DNA from: Paraburkholderia hayleyella
Lineage (GTDB): Bacteria; Pseudomonadota; Gammaproteobacteria; Burkholderiales; Burkholderiaceae
Assembly: GCF_009455685.1 (NCBI RefSeq)
Contig: NZ_QPES01000001.1
Location: 1,364,001 to 1,428,000 of the forward strand
DNA length: 64,000 bases
Direction: 5' to 3'
Part shown: one piece after another, positions 42,540 through 51,711 of the stretch
Numbering within the stretch: position 1 is the first letter of the stretch
Layout: the number at the start of each line of letters is the position of its first letter
Notes under the pieces: generated by a model
Databases searched by the model: none
What the model was told of the DNA's origin: nothing
Seen by the model: only the letters and a program-made list of their open reading frames with translations
Program-made: the position numbers and the translations under genes

Positions 42540-43301
42540 TTACAGATAGAACATGCGGTCGTCGTCGGGACGTGTTTCCTGGGTTTCGTCGCCGGTGTTT
42601 TCCGGGCTTTCTTCGCGGTCTTCATAAAACGCCAGCACGGCTTCGAGGACCTGATCCGGATCGTCGATCACCTGCATCAAGTTCATGTCAGCCGGATTGA
42701 TCAGGCCCATCGGCGTGAGCGAACCGCTGAACCACGCCAGCAAGCCTTTCCAGAACTCGCTGCCCACCAGAATGATCGGTACGTGGCGCGACTTTTTGGT
42801 TTGAATCAGCGTGAGCACTTCGGCGAGTTCGTCGAGTGTGCCAAAGCCGCCTGGCATCACGATGACCGCATCCGAGTTTTTCACGAACGTGACCTTGCGC
42901 GTGAAGAAATGGCGAAAGCGCAGCGAGATGTCTTGCCACTGGTTGCCGGATTGCTCGTGCGGCAGTTCGATGTTGAGTCCAACCGAAGGCGACTTGCCCG
43001 CATGCGCGCCCTGGTTGGCGGCTTCCATGATGCCGGGGCCACCGCCGGAGATCACCGCAAAGCCTGCATCGGAGAGCTTGCGGGCGATTTGCATGGCTAA
43101 CTGATAGTACGGCGATTCGGGTTTCAGACGTGCTGAACCATAGATGCTGACAGCCGGGCGGATCTCCGAAAGGTACTCAGTCGCCTCAATAAACTCTGCC
43201 ATAATCGTGAACATCTGCCACGATGCGCGGGCCTTCTTGGCTGTCGCGCGCTCTTGATCTGCGAGCGATCGCAGACTCGGAATCAATTTTCTCTTGTTCA
43301 T
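42540..43301 (-). CDS. LOG-family nucleotide 5'-monophosphate nucleosidase
   Basis: A 253-residue Rossmann-fold protein of the LOG (TIGR00730) family, enzymes that release the base from nucleoside 5'-monophosphates, including cytokinin precursors. Family motifs: SIYGSARLKPESPYY, ISGGGPGIMEAANQGA and the catalytic PGGFGTLDELAEVLTLIQ. The start codon on the minus strand is one base from the polA start on the other strand. A Glu/Asp-rich 30-residue tail follows the core. Cytokinin production is possible but not shown. Confidence 0.88.
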   Translation of the reverse strand: MNKRKLIPSLRSLADQERATAKKARASWQMFTIMAEFIEATEYLSEIRPAVSIYGSARLKPESPYYQLAMQIARKLSDAGFAVISGGGPGIMEAANQGAHAGKSPSVGLNIELPHEQSGNQWQDISLRFRHFFTRKVTFVKNSDAVIVMPGGFGTLDELAEVLTLIQTKKSRHVPIILVGSEFWKGLLAWFSGSLTPMGLINPADMNLMQVIDDPDQVLEAVLAFYEDREESPENTGDETQETRPDDDRMFYL

Positions 43302-43302
43302 A

Positions 43303-46044
43303 ATGCCTGAAGATCAAAACTTGGAAGGTAAGACCCTGCTATTGGTCGACGGTTCGAGTTATCTGTACCGGGCCTACCATGCGATGCCTGATCTGCGAGG
43401 CCCCGATGGTGGTCCGACGGGTGCGCTTTACGGGATCATCAACATGCTGCGGCGCATGCGCAAGGAAGTCAGCGCAGAGTATAGCGTGTGCGTCTTCGAT
43501 GCCAAGGGTAAAACCTTCCGCGACGACTGGTATCCCGATTACAAGGCGAACCGTCCTTCCATGCCTGCCGATCTGGCGCAGCAGATCGGCCCGATTCATG
43601 AGGCCGTGCAGGCGCTGGGCTGGCCGCTCCTGATGGTCGAAGGTGTCGAAGCCGATGACGTCATCGGCACACTGGGCCGGCTGGCCGAACAGCAGGGCAT
43701 GAACGTGCTGGTCTCGACCGGCGACAAAGACCTGGCGCAACTGGTCACCGATCACCTCACGCTGATCAATACGATGACCAATGAGGTGCTTGACCGCGAA
43801 GGTGTGATCGCCAAATTTGGCGTGCCGCCCGAGCGCATTGTCGATTACCTGTCGCTGATCGGTGACACCGTGGACAACGTGCCTGGCGTTGATAAATGCG
43901 GCCCTAAAACCGCGCTCAAATGGCTCGCGCAATATGGTTCGCTTGATGGCGTGATGGCTCATGCCGATGAAATCAAGGGCGCGGTGGGCGAGAACTTGCG
44001 GCGTGCGCTCGATTTTTTACCGCTTGCGCGCAAGCTGGTCACCGTCGATACCGCTTGCGATCTCACGTCCCATGTCGCGTCGTTTGGCATGACGCTCGCC
44101 ACGCGCGCCGAGGCCCGCGAGACATTGCGCGACATCTTTTTGCGGCATGGCTTCAAGACCTGGCTGCGCGAAGTCGATGCCGCCGCCGTGGCGGATGCGC
44201 CTGGCGCGAGCGTGGCCGCTTCTGCGGCAGCGGAAGTCGAACGGCACTACGACACGGTGCAAACCTGGGCGCAGTTCGAGCACTGGCAGGGCAAGATCGA
44301 AGCCGCCGAACTCACCGCGTTTGATACCGAAACCACCTCGCTGGACCCGATGCAGGCGCAACTGGTTGGACTGTCGGTTTCAGTCGAGCCGGGGCAGGCG
44401 GCTTATATTCCACTTGCCCATCGCGGGCCGGATGCCCCGCTCCAGTTGCCGCGCGACGAAGTGCTGGCGCGGCTTAAACCATGGCTCGAAAGCGCCAGGC
44501 ATCAAAAAGTCGGCCAGCACCTGAAGTATGACGAACAGGTCCTCGCCAATTACGGTATCCAGCTAGGCGGCATCGCACACGACACGCTGCTGCAATCGTA
44601 TGTGCTTGAGTCGCATCGCACGCATGACATGGACAGTCTCGCACTGCGTCATCTCGGTGTGAAGACGATCAAGTACGAAGAGGTCGCGGGCAAGGGCGCG
44701 CAGCAAATCGGCTTTGACGAAGTCGCGCTTGAGCAGGCTGCAGCCTATGCGGCTGAAGATGCGGATATCACGCTGCGGCTGCATCAGGCGCTGTACCCAC
44801 AAGTGGCCGCCGAGCCCGGCCTCGCTTACGTTTACCGCGATATCGAACTGCCGACCTCGCGTGTGCTGTGCAAGATGGAGCGCACGGGCGTGTTGATCGA
44901 CAGCGAAAAACTGCGGCGTCAAAGCAGCGAAATCGCCGCGCGCCTGATCGAGCTGGAGCGTGAGGCGTATGTGCTCGCCGGAGGCGAATTCAACCTGGGT
45001 TCGCCCAAACAGATTGGCCAGATTTTCTTCGACAAGCTGCAGTTGCCCGTGGTCAAGAAAACCCCCGGGGGGGCGCCTTCCACCGATGAAGAAGTGCTGC
45101 AAAAGCTAGCCGAAGATTACCCCTTGCCCAAGTTGCTGCTCGAGCATCGTGGTTTGTCCAAGCTCAAGTCGACCTACACCGACAAATTGCCGCGCATGAT
45201 CAACGCGCATACCGGCCGCGTGCATACCAACTACGCGCAGGCGGTGGCCGTGACCGGACGGCTGGCTTCGAACGATCCCAATTTGCAGAATATTCCGGTG
45301 CGCACCGCTGAAGGCCGGCGCATCCGCGAAGCGTTTATCGCGCCGCCGGGACATCAACTGGTGTCGGCGGATTATTCGCAGATCGAACTGCGCATCATGG
45401 CGCACCTGTCGGACGATGAAGCGCTGTTGCGCGCGTTCGCACAAGGCGAGGACATTCACCGTGCCACAGCCGCCGAGATTTTCGCGGTAACGCCGCTCGA
45501 GGTCTCCGCTGACCAGCGGCGTGTGGCGAAGGTGATCAACTTCGGTTTGATTTACGGTATGAGCTCGTTTGGTCTTGCGGCCAATCTGGGAATTACGCGT
45601 GAGGCAGCGAAGCTCTATATCGACCGCTATTTCATGCGCTATCCGGGCGTCGCGCGCTATATGGATGAAACCCGTGCCAGTGCAAAACAGAACGGCTATG
45701 TCGAAACCGTGTTTGGACGCCGTCTGTGGCTGCCCGAGATCAATGGCGGCAGCGGGCCGCGGCGTCAGGCGGCGGAACGCGCCGCGATCAATGCGCCGAT
45801 GCAGGGGACGGCCGCCGATCTGATCAAGCTGTCGATGATTGCCGTGCAGCAATGGCTTGAGCAGGCGGGCGTGGGCACCCGGATGATCATGCAGGTGCAC
45901 GATGAACTGGTGCTTGAAGTGCCCGATAGCGAGCTGGCCGTTGTGCGGCAGCGGCTGCCAGAGCTGATGTGTGGCGTTGCCACACTGAAAGTACCGCTGG
46001 TCGCCGAAGTGGGTGCAGGCGCGAACTGGGAGGAGGCACATTGA
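43303..46044 (+). CDS. polA: DNA polymerase I
   Basis: A 913-residue polymerase for gap repair and Okazaki-fragment processing. The 5'-nuclease domain (about 1-290) has LLVDGSSYLYRAYHA and GDTVDNVPGV. The 3'-5' exonuclease domain (about 320-520) keeps the acidic pair FDTETTSL and the late YAAEDADIT, so proofreading should be active. The polymerase domain has motif A VSADYSQIELR, motif B RRVAKVINFGLIYG and motif C MQVHDELVLEV. I choose ATG 43303; a TTG at 43294 is in frame. The start is one base from the divergent LOG start, so its ribosome site lies inside that gene's first codons. Confidence 0.97.
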   Translation: MPEDQNLEGKTLLLVDGSSYLYRAYHAMPDLRGPDGGPTGALYGIINMLRRMRKEVSAEYSVCVFDAKGKTFRDDWYPDYKANRPSMPADLAQQIGPIHEAVQALGWPLLMVEGVEADDVIGTLGRLAEQQGMNVLVSTGDKDLAQLVTDHLTLINTMTNEVLDREGVIAKFGVPPERIVDYLSLIGDTVDNVPGVDKCGPKTALKWLAQYGSLDGVMAHADEIKGAVGENLRRALDFLPLARKLVTVDTACDLTSHVASFGMTLATRAEARETLRDIFLRHGFKTWLREVDAAAVADAPGASVAASAAAEVERHYDTVQTWAQFEHWQGKIEAAELTAFDTETTSLDPMQAQLVGLSVSVEPGQAAYIPLAHRGPDAPLQLPRDEVLARLKPWLESARHQKVGQHLKYDEQVLANYGIQLGGIAHDTLLQSYVLESHRTHDMDSLALRHLGVKTIKYEEVAGKGAQQIGFDEVALEQAAAYAAEDADITLRLHQALYPQVAAEPGLAYVYRDIELPTSRVLCKMERTGVLIDSEKLRRQSSEIAARLIELEREAYVLAGGEFNLGSPKQIGQIFFDKLQLPVVKKTPGGAPSTDEEVLQKLAEDYPLPKLLLEHRGLSKLKSTYTDKLPRMINAHTGRVHTNYAQAVAVTGRLASNDPNLQNIPVRTAEGRRIREAFIAPPGHQLVSADYSQIELRIMAHLSDDEALLRAFAQGEDIHRATAAEIFAVTPLEVSADQRRVAKVINFGLIYGMSSFGLAANLGITREAAKLYIDRYFMRYPGVARYMDETRASAKQNGYVETVFGRRLWLPEINGGSGPRRQAAERAAINAPMQGTAADLIKLSMIAVQQWLEQAGVGTRMIMQVHDELVLEVPDSELAVVRQRLPELMCGVATLKVPLVAEVGAGANWEEAH

Positions 46045-46093
46045 ACACTGATGGGGTAGGGCGCTCGCGCAACAGAAGGACGTGGAGGATTGG

Positions 46094-47509
46094 ATGCATC
46101 GTTTCATTATCGTAGGTGGGGGGGCGGGCGGGCTGGAGCTCGCCACCCGGCTCGGCGACCGCTATGTCAGCGGCAAGCGTCGAAGCCCACCACGGGTTCA
46201 GGTGACGCTGGTTGACCGTTATCCCACGCATATCTGGAAGCCGTTGCTGCACGAGGTGGCCGCAGGCAGCATGGATCCGTTCACACAAGAACTCGAATAC
46301 GCCGCGCAGGCGCGCTGGCATGGCTTTGAGTTTCAGCAGGGCGAGCTGACTGGGCTGGATCGCGGCGCGCAGCGTATTACGCTGGCTCCCATCATTGATG
46401 CGGATGATGGCGCCGAGCTTTTGCCCGCGCGCGTTCTCGAATATGACACGTTGGTGCTGGCCGTTGGCAGCACCACTAATTTCTTTGGTGTGCAGGGGGC
46501 GGCGGAGCATTCGTTCGCGCTTGATAGCGTCGGCCAGGCCGAGCGCTTTCGCAAACGCCTGATTGCCGCTTGCATGCGCGCCGAACATCGGGTGTATGAG
46601 CACGCGGAAGCGGTCGCGGATGGCGTGGCTGTCCCGTCGGATGCATCGGATGCGTTGTCAGAAGCCTCGGGCGGGCCCGGGGTGGCGCGAACGCACGCCG
46701 GGCCTTGCATTCAGGTGGCGATCGTCGGAGGAGGCGCAACGGGCGTCGAATTGTCCGCCGAGTTGCGCAGTACCGCCCAGGTGCTGGCTGCTTACGGCTT
46801 GCATAAGCTTGATCCGCGCACCGACATCGGCATCGTGCTGATTGACTCAGGGCCGCGCATTTTGCCCGCGCTGCAAGAGCGGGTTTCGAACGCGACCACC
46901 GAGCTACTGCTCAAGCTGGGCGTGCAGGTGATGACGGGCGAGGCTGTTGCCGAAGTCACGCCCAGCCTTGTGCGTACCGCAAGCGGCAAGACCGTACGGG
47001 CGGATCTGACCGTGTGGGCCGCGGGCATCAAGGCACCCGCCATTTTGAGCCAGCTTGATGGGCTGCCCGTGAACCGGCTCGGTCAATTGAACGTGCGGCA
47101 AACGCTGCAAAGCGAGATCGACGACAACATCTTCGCGCTGGGCGATTGCGCCGCATGCGTGTGGCCTGGCACCGGGCACAACGTGCCGCCGCGCGCCCAG
47201 GCCGCGCACCAGCAGGCCAGCTTTTTGCTCAGGGCGCTGGCCTGCCGGCTCGACGGCAAGCCCTTGCCGTCGTTTACCTACCGGGATTTCGGCTCGCTCG
47301 TCTCGCTCGGGCATTTCAGTGCCGTGGGCAATCTGATGGGCGGGGTGATTGGCGGCAACATGCTGATCGAAGGGCTCTTCGCGCGCTTCATGTACATGTC
47401 GCTGTACCGCTTGCACATTGCCGCGCTACACGGCTATCCGCGCATGGTGCTCGATACCTTCGCCCACTGGCTGCGTCGCTCGACCGTGCCACGGGTGAAG
47501 TTGCACTAG
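46094..47509 (+). CDS. ndh: Type II NADH dehydrogenase
   Basis: A 471-residue single-subunit NADH:quinone oxidoreductase that feeds electrons to the respiratory chain without pumping protons. FAD fold at the start (FIIVGGGAGGLELATRLGDRY), second dinucleotide fold IQVAIVGGGATGVELSAEL, FAD-contact FALGDCAACVWPGT, and the C-terminal membrane-contact region with VPPRAQAAHQQA. A GGAGG is placed 5 bases before ATG 46094. An inserted Ser/Asp-rich loop (about 165-195) is longer than usual. It follows polA closely. Confidence 0.92.
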   Translation: MHRFIIVGGGAGGLELATRLGDRYVSGKRRSPPRVQVTLVDRYPTHIWKPLLHEVAAGSMDPFTQELEYAAQARWHGFEFQQGELTGLDRGAQRITLAPIIDADDGAELLPARVLEYDTLVLAVGSTTNFFGVQGAAEHSFALDSVGQAERFRKRLIAACMRAEHRVYEHAEAVADGVAVPSDASDALSEASGGPGVARTHAGPCIQVAIVGGGATGVELSAELRSTAQVLAAYGLHKLDPRTDIGIVLIDSGPRILPALQERVSNATTELLLKLGVQVMTGEAVAEVTPSLVRTASGKTVRADLTVWAAGIKAPAILSQLDGLPVNRLGQLNVRQTLQSEIDDNIFALGDCAACVWPGTGHNVPPRAQAAHQQASFLLRALACRLDGKPLPSFTYRDFGSLVSLGHFSAVGNLMGGVIGGNMLIEGLFARFMYMSLYRLHIAALHGYPRMVLDTFAHWLRRSTVPRVKLH

Positions 47510-47538
47510 AACTGGAAGTACTAAAAGCCCTGTGCTGG

Positions 47539-48408
47539 CTAGGGCTGAGCCCCGGTGGCCACGGGGTGGGCGGGGTTAGCACTCCACTCACTCCATGAAC
47601 CGGGATATAGCGCCGCGCCGTGGAGCCCCGCGATTTCCATGGCCAATGCGTTGTGGCACGCCGTCACGCCAGAGCCGCATTGCAGCACCACCCGCTCAGG
47701 CGGTACACCCGCCAGCAGCGGGCTAAACGTCTCGCGTAAATCGTGAGCGCTTCTGAAACGGCCATCCGCCGCGAGGTTATTCTTGAAAAAGTGATTGAGT
47801 GCGTGAGGAATATGCCCACCCACACGATCGAGCGTTTCGTTTTCGCCGCGATAACGGTCTGCCGCGCGCGCGTCGATCAGAATGCGCTCGTGGGTTTTCA
47901 GGTTGTGCTCGATGGTTTGCACATCGACCGTCACCGCGAGCGGAGCACCTGCCTTGAAGTCACCTGGAGGCGTGGCAGGAATCGCTTGCGAGAGCGGCAG
48001 CCCCGCGGCTTGCCAGGCAGGCAAGCCGCCATCGAGCAGTGCCACTGCGTCGTGTCCTAACCAGCGCAACAGCCACCACAAGCGTGCGGCAAACATCCCG
48101 CCATCCGCATCGTAAGCGACGACTTGCTGGCCCTGACGCAAACCGAGTGCCGCGAGCTTGTCGGCAAACGCCGTGCGCTCGGGCAGCGGATGGCGGCCAT
48201 TGAGCCCGGTTTTGGCACCGGACAGATCCCGATCCAGATGCAGGTAATGTGCGCCCGGCAGATGGTTAGCCGCATAGGCCGTCATGCCTGCTGCGGTGTC
48301 AGCCAGATTAAAGCGGCAATCAGCGATAAAGATGCTGTCGGGCGCGGCAGCGAGGCGCTGCGCGAGATTATCGGGGGCGATGAGCGTCGTGTAGCGGGTG
48401 TGAGGCAT
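47539..48408 (-). CDS. Thiosulfate/3-mercaptopyruvate sulfurtransferase
   Basis: A 289-residue protein of two rhodanese domains. The catalytic loop in the C-terminal domain is LQCGSGVTACHN, typical of thiosulfate sulfurtransferase/SseA-like enzymes (CG[S/T]GVTA). The N-terminal domain carries ADCRFNL and HLPGAHYLHLDRDLSG. AGGAG lies before ATG 48408. It moves sulfur from thiosulfate or mercaptopyruvate to an acceptor; the preferred donor is uncertain. Convergent with ndh. Confidence 0.9.
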   Translation of the reverse strand: MPHTRYTTLIAPDNLAQRLAAAPDSIFIADCRFNLADTAAGMTAYAANHLPGAHYLHLDRDLSGAKTGLNGRHPLPERTAFADKLAALGLRQGQQVVAYDADGGMFAARLWWLLRWLGHDAVALLDGGLPAWQAAGLPLSQAIPATPPGDFKAGAPLAVTVDVQTIEHNLKTHERILIDARAADRYRGENETLDRVGGHIPHALNHFFKNNLAADGRFRSAHDLRETFSPLLAGVPPERVVLQCGSGVTACHNALAMEIAGLHGAALYPGSWSEWSANPAHPVATGAQP

Positions 48409-48927
48409 GGCGGCTCCTGAAACAGGCAGTTGCGGCGTTAAGCGGGGGAGGGAACGTCTTGTATGGGGCGTTGCTAGTCTAAACAAAAATGCTGAGACCG
48501 ATCATCCTCGTTCCCGGCGACGATGGCCTGATCGACCGCGATGCCGGACTCTTCAGCTATTTGCTATTTGCTGTTTCACGAAACTCGCCCATGGCACGCT
48601 CACCGCAAACGGCATGGAAGCCTAATTGGTCATTCGTTACACGCTAAACGCCGCGGGCAGGATGAGCGCCGATTGCCGCGGGATGCGATGTTGCAAGAAC
48701 GCGCGGAAAGCCGGACACCGGTGTTCCTGAAGTGCTGTGCGAAGCGGAACTGGTGTGGCAAGCGTGGCAATACGGTGGGGGAGAAGGCGTAGGGTGGGGT
48801 TCATGGCACGGGAATGTGGATGGCCGCCGTGGCGCGGATATCCCGCTGGCGCCGCCAGGCGGCAGCGGCGGCGAGAGAAGGTCCAGGGTCCAGATCTCTC
48901 GCCCGATCACTGCGCCTTGGCTCAACC
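48409..48927. other. Intergenic region with no recognisable gene
   Basis: About 520 bp between two minus-strand genes. A short plus frame from 48490 (MLRPIILVPGDDGLIDRDAG, about 46 residues) and others near 48700-48920 look random. No repeats beyond a TATTTGC duplication, no RNA gene seen. It may be remnant DNA. Confidence 0.4.
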
Positions 48928-50040
48928 TCAGATCGCCCCAAGCTCGCGTCGTAAAAACTCATGAAAGTGCTGCATTCCATCTTCCATGGGGCTTTGATAA
49001 GGCCCTACCTGTGATTCGCCGCGCTCCATCAGCGCACGCCGGCCGGCATCCATGCGCTCGCCGATTTCGTCGTCTTCACGTGCGGTTTCCATATAGGCCG
49101 CCCGTTCCGCTTCGACAAACTCGCGCTCAAACAGCTTGATCTCTTCGGGGTAGTAAAACTCGACGATATTCGTGGTGTGTTGCGGGCCACGCGGAATCAG
49201 CCATGACACCACCAGCACGTGCGGATACCACTCGATCATGATGCCAGGGTAATACACCATCCAGATCGCGCCGAACTCGGGGGGCGTGCCACCGCGATAA
49301 CGCAGGACTTCATCGTGCCATTTGCTATAGACCGGGCTGCCGGGTTTGGCCAGTTTGTTATGCACGCCAACGGTCTGCACGCTATACCACTCGCCAAACT
49401 CCCATGTCAGGTCGTCGCACGATACGAAGCTGCCTAGCCCCGGATGGAATGGCACAACGTGGTAATCCTCCAGATAAACCTCGATGAAGGTTTTCCAGTT
49501 GTAGTTGCATTCGTGGATTTCGATGTGGTCGAACATATAGTCCGAAAAATCGAAATAGTGCCGTGGGCCCAGGCGAGCCAGATCCTTTGCCACCTGGCGG
49601 CCTTCAGCCTCGAACAGCAGGCCGTTCCAGTTTTGTAACGGCGTGGCATTGAGATTCAGACAAGGATTGTCAGGAAAATGCGGTGCGCCGAGAAGCTCGC
49701 CTTTCAGATCGTAGGTCCAGCGGTGAAGCGGGCACACGATATTGCTGGTCTGGCCCTGGCCATTGAGCATGATCGCCTGGCGGTGACGGCAGACGTTGGA
49801 GAGCAACTCGATGTTAGGCTGTGCGCCCTGGTTGCGCACAAGCACGCGGCCCTCGTTTTCGCTGGGCAGCGCAAAGTAGTCCCCTGCCTCGGGCACCATG
49901 AGTTCGTGCCCGATATAACGGGGGCCTTTCTTGAAAAGGGCTTCGATTTCACGCGCCAAAAGCGCTGTGTCAAAGTAAGCCGTGACTGGCAACTGGCTAT
50001 GGACTGACCTTAGCTGCAAAGCATTGCTCAGATTGGACAT
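48928..50040 (-). CDS. Orphan Rieske oxygenase (ring-hydroxylating alpha-subunit family)
   Basis: A 370-residue Rieske non-haem iron oxygenase. Rieske ligands are Cys84-x-His86 (CRH) and Cys103-x2-His106 (CPLH). The mononuclear iron site lies in VYLEDYHVVPFHPGL. It groups by look with choline-monooxygenase-like single-component alpha subunits. No reductase or small subunit is nearby, so electrons must come from elsewhere. It lies upstream of, and divergent from, xseB-ispA-dxs. ATG 50040 has GGGAGTGGGA directly upstream. Substrate unknown; distinct from the cassette enzyme at 23558. Confidence 0.88.
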   Translation of the reverse strand: MSNLSNALQLRSVHSQLPVTAYFDTALLAREIEALFKKGPRYIGHELMVPEAGDYFALPSENEGRVLVRNQGAQPNIELLSNVCRHRQAIMLNGQGQTSNIVCPLHRWTYDLKGELLGAPHFPDNPCLNLNATPLQNWNGLLFEAEGRQVAKDLARLGPRHYFDFSDYMFDHIEIHECNYNWKTFIEVYLEDYHVVPFHPGLGSFVSCDDLTWEFGEWYSVQTVGVHNKLAKPGSPVYSKWHDEVLRYRGGTPPEFGAIWMVYYPGIMIEWYPHVLVVSWLIPRGPQHTTNIVEFYYPEEIKLFEREFVEAERAAYMETAREDDEIGERMDAGRRALMERGESQVGPYQSPMEDGMQHFHEFLRRELGAI

Positions 50041-50343
50041 TCCCACTCCCGATAAAAACGTGAAAGCAGTGAACAACCCAACCATCGAAAAATCGACTTA
50101 GGGAACTATTGACTATATCAGCTTTCTTTTTTGGGAGTATCGGACAAGTCGCATAAAAATCACTGATGCTGGTTAAAAATATCCGGATTTCGTGGTTGCG
50201 CGGGGCTGGGATGCTGGATCTTGTTTTTCAGCAGCAAGACGCGGGTCTTGGGGGCGTGCCCCATGGCCCTTGTGTGCCTTGGCGGATCGAATAACCCACT
50301 TTTGCCGTAGAATGTCCGACTTGTTTTAATTTTGCGATGATTC
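50041..50343. other. Divergent promoter region between the Rieske gene and xseB
   Basis: About 300 bp, AT-rich on the left side (AACTATTGACTATATCAGC). It should hold promoters for both the minus-strand oxygenase and the plus-strand xseB operon. A possible -35/-10 for xseB cannot be fixed with confidence. No gene seen. Confidence 0.4.
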
Positions 50344-50760
50344 ATGGCGAAAAGCGCATTAGAAGAGAAGGTCGAGGAGAAGGTCGAGAAGATGGCCGGG
50401 GCAGCCGGGGAGGCGGGCGAAATTTCTGCCGAACAGCCCGTCAACCAGCCCGCTCGCAAGTCAGCCCGTCGGCCTGCTTCATCTGCTCCGGAGCCGGAGG
50501 CTGCGGGTGTGCCGCTGCCCGTGAGCTATGAAGCGGCGCTGGCCGAACTGGAAGGGCTGGTGGCGCAAATGGAAGACGGCAGCCTGAGCCTGGAAGCCTC
50601 GCTTGCGGCCTACCGGCGCGGCGCGGCGCTCGTCACGTTTTGCCAGCAGCAACTGGAAACCGTCGAGCAGCAGGTACGCATGCTCGATGGCGAAACCCTC
50701 AAGCCCTTTCCCCCGAATGCCGCAGGTACTTTCGTTGCCGGGAGCGGAGACGATTTATGA
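50344..50760 (+). CDS. xseB: Exodeoxyribonuclease VII small subunit
   Basis: A 138-residue small subunit of exonuclease VII, which with XseA degrades single-stranded DNA. The XseB core is at the C-terminal side (SYEAALAELEGLVAQMEDG, LEASLAAYRRGAALVTFCQQQLETVEQQV). The first about 55 residues are a charged Ala/Glu/Lys extension not found in the 80-residue E. coli protein. No clear ribosome site precedes the ATG. The stop overlaps the ispA start by 4 bp. Confidence 0.9.
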   Translation: MAKSALEEKVEEKVEKMAGAAGEAGEISAEQPVNQPARKSARRPASSAPEPEAAGVPLPVSYEAALAELEGLVAQMEDGSLSLEASLAAYRRGAALVTFCQQQLETVEQQVRMLDGETLKPFPPNAAGTFVAGSGDDL

Positions 50761-51638
50761 CTTTTCAACAGTGGACGCGTTGGGTGCTCGAACGTGTCGA
50801 GACCGCGCTCGAAAATTATCTTCCGCCAGCGACAACCGAGCCTGCGCAATTGCATGAGGCGATGCGCTATGCCGTGCTGGGTGGCGGCAAGCGGGTGCGG
50901 CCGTTGCTGTGCCATGCAGCGGGCGAGCTGAGCGGGGCCTCTGCCGAATGCCTCGATGCCGCGGCCGCCGCGCTCGAAATGATTCACGTGTATTCGCTGG
51001 TGCATGACGACATGCCTTGCATGGACGATGATGCCTTACGCCGTGGGCGGCCGACGGTACATGTTCAATACGATGAACCGACCGCGTTGCTGGTGGGCGA
51101 TGCGCTGCAGTCTCAGGCGTTCGTCGCGCTGACCGCCGAGATCCTGGCTCCGGCCCAGCAGGCGGCGCTGGTGCGTGAGCTGGCGCTGGCCAGCGGCTCG
51201 ACCGGCATGGCGGGCGGGCAGGCGATTGACCTGGCCAGCGTGGGCCATGTGCTCTCTCGCGCGCAACTCGAAACCATGCACCGCATGAAAACCGGCGCGC
51301 TGTTGCGCGCGGCGGTGCGCATGGGGGCGCTGGCGGGCGTGGCGCCTGATGCCAAGCAGATGCACGCGCTGGATACCTACGCCGCCGCGGTGGGGCTGGC
51401 ATTCCAGGTGGTGGACGATATTCTCGACGTCACGGCTGATTCCGCGGTTCTGGGCAAAACCGCGGGTAAGGACGCGAAGGATGGCAAGCCGACCTACGTC
51501 TCGATCATGGGGCTGGAGGCTTCACGCACGCTGGCTGCGCACTTGCGCTCGGAAGCCCACGCGGCGCTGGCGCCGTTCGGCGCACGGGCGCTGCGTCTCG
51601 CCGAGCTGGCTGACTTGGTAGTGAACCGGGTGAGCTGA
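50757..51638 (+). CDS. ispA: Farnesyl diphosphate synthase (polyprenyl synthetase)
   Basis: A 293-residue prenyltransferase that condenses IPP with DMAPP and GPP to farnesyl diphosphate. The first Asp-rich motif is HDDMPCMDDD, with GGGKRVRPLL ahead of it; the second is VVDDILDVTAD. Its ATG lies within the xseB stop (ATGA), which fixes the start at 50757 and shows translational coupling. It supplies the precursor for quinones and lipid carriers; dxs follows. Confidence 0.96.
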   Translation: MTFQQWTRWVLERVETALENYLPPATTEPAQLHEAMRYAVLGGGKRVRPLLCHAAGELSGASAECLDAAAAALEMIHVYSLVHDDMPCMDDDALRRGRPTVHVQYDEPTALLVGDALQSQAFVALTAEILAPAQQAALVRELALASGSTGMAGGQAIDLASVGHVLSRAQLETMHRMKTGALLRAAVRMGALAGVAPDAKQMHALDTYAAAVGLAFQVVDDILDVTADSAVLGKTAGKDAKDGKPTYVSIMGLEASRTLAAHLRSEAHAALAPFGARALRLAELADLVVNRVS

Positions 51639-51711
51639 GCGCATTGGCCCACCGTGTTGGGCTCCGGCGCGAGTGAAGTGCTGGCGCCAAGTTTTCCTAC
51701 AATGGAACGAC

